From Micromonospora sp045209745 (GTDB lineage: Bacteria; Actinomycetota; Actinomycetes; Mycobacteriales; Micromonosporaceae): a stretch of DNA of 64,000 nt. Below, piece by piece: positions 61,763 through 64,000 of the stretch. Location: positions 3,038,001-3,102,000 of the forward strand of contig NZ_CP109273.1 of the NCBI RefSeq assembly GCF_045209745.1. Reading direction: 5' to 3'. Below the pieces are notes generated by a model. That model saw only the letters and a program-made list of their open reading frames with translations. It was not told where the DNA came from and searched no databases. Position numbers and translations under genes: made by a program. How positions within the stretch are numbered: the first letter of the stretch is position 1; each line of letters starts with the position of its first letter.

Positions 61763-62668
61763 TCAGCTCAGGAAGAGCGTGACCGGGAGGGCGACCAGCG
61801 TGGTGGCGACCGCGAGGGCGGTGGCACCGAGCACCCGGGGAGGCCGGTCGCTGACCAGCAGACGCTGCACCCGTACGTCAAGATCACGGTCGCCCATGCC
61901 CAGCGCGCCGGCCGGAGTGATCCGGTGACCGGCGGCGGCGAACCGGCGCAGCGCTCCCGCCAGCGGTGCCTCCGCGTGCAGTTCACGGGCCTTGTCGTCG
62001 GCGCGCATCTCGACCAGCAGGGCGACCCGCTCGTGCGCGTCGCGGACCCAGCCGAACCACGGCAGCGCGCGGCACAGCGCGGTGAACGGCAGCAGCACCA
62101 GGTCGTGCCGCTCGTGGGCGTGCGCGCGCTCGTGGCTGAGCACCGCGGCCAGTTCGGCCCCGTCCAGCAGGCTCAGCGTGCCGGCGCTGACCACCACCTG
62201 CGGCTTCACCCCCGGCAGGCAGTACGCGGCGGCGCTGGGATGATCCAGCACCAGCGCACCGGGTGCCGCCGGATCGTCCCGGGCGACCAGGGAGAGCAGG
62301 TCCCGGTGCCGGCGCTGGGCGCGTACGGTGCCGTGGATGCTGCGCACGGTCGTGGTGACCAGCACCGCGCCGATGCCGAAGCCCACCCCGACGCCCGCCA
62401 GGTGGAAGGTGCCCACCCCGACCGGCAGCGTGCCGTGGCCGAGGTCGTTGGCCAGGGCGAGGAGGGCGCTCCCGGTCGGCAGGCCGTACGCGCTCAACCC
62501 GAGCGCCATCGGCAGACCCATCGCGGAGAGTCCCAGCGCCAACCCGACGGCCTGCCAGCAGATGATCGCCACCCGAGGGCTGCGCCACGTCCAGGTGGAG
62601 CGGGCCAGCACCTGAGCGGTCAGATAGCAGGCCAGCATGGTGGCGGCGAAGTGCACGGCGTAGGCCAT
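61763..62668 (-). CDS. M56 family metallopeptidase (BlaR1/MecR1-like)
   Basis: A 301-residue membrane protease. Hydrophobic segments lie at the N-terminus, around residues 30-70 and 85-105, and at the end. The zinc motif HExxH appears as SHERAHAHERHD near residue 178. It lacks a penicillin-binding sensor domain, unlike full BlaR1. It follows the BlaI-type repressor by ten bases on the same strand and probably cleaves it in response to an envelope signal. Confidence 0.9.
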   Translation of the reverse strand: MAYAVHFAATMLACYLTAQVLARSTWTWRSPRVAIICWQAVGLALGLSAMGLPMALGLSAYGLPTGSALLALANDLGHGTLPVGVGTFHLAGVGVGFGIGAVLVTTTVRSIHGTVRAQRRHRDLLSLVARDDPAAPGALVLDHPSAAAYCLPGVKPQVVVSAGTLSLLDGAELAAVLSHERAHAHERHDLVLLPFTALCRALPWFGWVRDAHERVALLVEMRADDKARELHAEAPLAGALRRFAAAGHRITPAGALGMGDRDLDVRVQRLLVSDRPPRVLGATALAVATTLVALPVTLFLS

Positions 62669-62678
62669 GGCGCGCGCC

Positions 62679-63149
62679 CTACCGCTCCGCTGCCTCGCCG
62701 GCAGGTCGCCGGCCCGCCGGCCCGTCGAGGCGGTCGGTCAGCTCGGCCCCGCCCGTGTCGTCGCCGGTGGAACCCGACCCGGTCAGGCCGGCCTCGCTGC
62801 CCAGGGCCGCCCGCAGCACCTCGGCCTCGGTGCCGGTCACCGAGCGGGCGAACCGCACCAGCGCGGCGTCCCGGCTGCCACCCAGGTCGAGGGCGTCGAG
62901 CATCAGCTGGGCGATGTGCGCCTCACGGCTGGCCGCTGGCCGGTACCGCCAGGCCCGGCCCTCTCGCTCCCGTTGCACCATGCCTTTGCCGGCGAGCCGG
63001 TCCAGCACGGTCATCACCGTGGTGTACGCGAGCTCACGACCATCGAGCGCGTCGGCCACCTCGCGCACGGTCACACCATCCGACGTGCCGGGGACCACGT
63101 CCCACAACACGTCCATCACCGCACGCTCAAGATCGCCCAACCGAGTCAC
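62679..63149 (-). CDS. BlaI/MecI/CopY family repressor
   Basis: A 156-residue repressor. The winged helix covers residues 1-75 (LGDLERAVMDVLWDV; YTTVMTVLDRLAGKGMV) and a dimerisation helix follows. The last ~30 residues are Gly/Asp/Glu-rich. GTG at 63149 is the start. A CTACC-CCC-GGTAG repeat lies ten bases upstream and is its probable own operator. Paired with the M56 protease. Confidence 0.93.
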   Translation of the reverse strand: MTRLGDLERAVMDVLWDVVPGTSDGVTVREVADALDGRELAYTTVMTVLDRLAGKGMVQREREGRAWRYRPAASREAHIAQLMLDALDLGGSRDAALVRFARSVTGTEAEVLRAALGSEAGLTGSGSTGDDTGGAELTDRLDGPAGRRPAGEAAER

Positions 63150-63158
63150 CCACCAATC

Positions 63159-63171
63159 CTACCCCCGGTAG
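63159..63171 (-). promoter_or_regulatory. Possible BlaI operator
   Basis: CTACC-CCC-GGTAG inverted repeat, with GTAG repeated once more beside it, 10-22 bases upstream of the BlaI-type start. BlaI boxes commonly contain TAC/GTA half-sites, so autoregulation is likely. Confidence 0.45.
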
Positions 63172-63234
63172 TAGACCCCCACCCAGGAGGCAGCACCCGT
63201 GAGCTGACCCACCCGACGAACCCGGCCCACGTCA

Positions 63235-63310
63235 GGGTTTTCCGGGGGAGCCCGCCCACGCAGGGATCAAGCCTGACCGCCCGGAGTGGGCGGGCTCCCC
63301 CGGAAAACCC
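63235..63310. repeat. Constant-loop hairpin element, copy 3
   Basis: A perfect 24-bp stem (63235-63258 with 63287-63310; arm begins GGGTTTTCCGGGGGAGCC) around a 28-base loop that contains GATCAAGCCTGACCGCC. Bases 63260-63285 are identical to the loop of copy 1 (9934-9959, minus strand). It lies 18 bases behind the aldehyde dehydrogenase stop. Confidence 0.9.
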
Positions 63311-63328
63311 CCAGGCCGGGAAACAGAA

Positions 63329-64000
63329 TCACACCCCCTTGGGGTGCCACACCGTCTTCGTCTCCAACAGCGCGGTCATCGGGGCCAGGCCCGGGTCGGC
63401 GGACCAGTCGCGGTCGGCCGGAGCCGGTCGGAGCACCCGCTTGAGGTTTTCCGCCGCCTTGATCTCCAGGTCGGTGGCGAGCGAGGCGTCGGTCACCCCG
63501 CTCAGGTCGATCGCGTTGACGTCCATGTGCGCCGCCAACGTCGGCGCGGTCTCGGTGATCGCGCCGGTGAGGATGTTGACCACCCCGCCGGGCAGGTCGG
63601 AGGTGGCCAGCACCTCGGCCAGCGTGACCGCCGCCAGCGGCTCGGTGGGGGAGGCCGCCACGACCACCGTGTTGCCGGTGACGATCGCCGGGGCGATCAC
63701 GCTGACCAGGCCGAGCAGCGCAGGGCGTTCCGGGGCGACCACCGCGACCACGCCGGTCGGCTCGGGCGCGGAGATGTTGAAGTACGGGCCGGCGACCGGG
63801 TTGGCACCGCCGTACACCTGGGCGAGCTTGTCGGCCCAGCCGGCGTACCAGACCCAGCGGTCCACCGCGGCGTCCACCTCATCGCCGGGTACGCCCAGGG
63901 CGACGAACTGCTCGCGGCGGCCCTCCAGCATCTCGGCGGCGCGGTAGAGGATCTGACCCCGGTTGTACGCGGTCGCGCCGGCCCAGCCCCGCACGGCGGC
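63329..64000 (-). CDS. Aldehyde dehydrogenase family protein, half-length (partial at window edge)
   Basis: At least 222 residues; the start lies beyond the window. The order AYNRGQILYRAAEMLEGR, then EPTGVVAVVAPERPALLG, GNTVVVAASPTEP and LPGGVVNILTG follows the N-terminal coenzyme-binding half of the ALDH fold. The frame then ends ~60 residues after the NAD-site strand (IDLSGVTD), with no LELGGK and no catalytic Cys segment. The C-terminal catalytic half is thus missing. It may be a non-catalytic partner of a full ALDH, or a truncation; upstream genes would tell. Confidence 0.8.
   Translation of the reverse strand, partial: AAVRGWAGATAYNRGQILYRAAEMLEGRREQFVALGVPGDEVDAAVDRWVWYAGWADKLAQVYGGANPVAGPYFNISAPEPTGVVAVVAPERPALLGLVSVIAPAIVTGNTVVVAASPTEPLAAVTLAEVLATSDLPGGVVNILTGAITETAPTLAAHMDVNAIDLSGVTDASLATDLEIKAAENLKRVLRPAPADRDWSADPGLAPMTALLETKTVWHPKGV

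Overview
The window is a GC-rich stretch of chromosome (GTG, TTG and probably one CTG start, tightly coupled genes, little intergenic space). Codon use, protein families and gene order point to an actinomycete, most likely Micromonosporaceae (Micromonospora-like). This assignment is an inference. Support comes from the actinobacterial housekeeping order rsmI, metG, tatD, rsmA, ispE, ABC-F, glmU, prs, rplY, pth, plus a conservon, tandem DUF4383 genes and an M56/BlaI pair. No plasmid, phage or intact insertion sequence is visible.

Layout. 1-9.3 kb: rsmI tail, a membrane protein, metG, an unknown 415-aa protein, tatD, rsmA, ispE and an ABC-F ATPase. 9.4-12.5 kb: two tandem DUF4383 membrane proteins, a TetR regulator and a fatty-acid desaturase with an operator-like palindrome. 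12.7-17.2 kb: tRNA-Gln, glmU, prs, rplY, pth. 17.3-20.5 kb: sulfate activation (cysQ, cysD, cysN). 20.6-22.8 kb: galE-galK. 22.9-27.7 kb: CBS/CorC protein, trpS, 2H phosphoesterase, BrkB/YihY membrane protein, small GntR regulator and an acidic protein. 27.8-31 kb: a GH13 alpha-glucosidase and its LacI regulator beside the stump of a deleted sugar ABC transporter. 31-33.9 kb: a GT2 / small membrane protein / GT-C glycosylation operon. 34-45.6 kb: a nucleoside uptake and salvage island (Bmp lipoprotein, ABC ATPase, two permeases, cytidine deaminase, thymidine phosphorylase, adenosine deaminase, uridine-kinase-like protein) with a DUF4272 protein and an RlmA-type rRNA methyltransferase. 45.8-54.5 kb: a complete conservon (CvnA-B-C-D) facing a two-gene operon whose second product joins a decayed IS110-transposase-like domain to a CvnA-type tail. 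54.7-63.1 kb: PadR regulator and membrane partner, cydABDC (cytochrome bd oxidase and its CydDC exporter), M56 peptidase and BlaI repressor. 63.3 kb to the end: a half-length aldehyde dehydrogenase, cut by the window edge.

Two observations stand out. First, several families of long intergenic hairpins are present. In one family three copies keep an almost invariant 26-28 nt loop while their 23-24 bp stems differ in sequence yet remain self-complementary. Another hairpin lies inside an open reading frame (the rRNA methyltransferase). Second, the 792-aa protein next to the conservon shares four sequence blocks with the tail of the CvnA kinase but has a transposase-derived N-terminus without recognisable catalytic residues. 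It may be an undescribed partner of the conservon switch.
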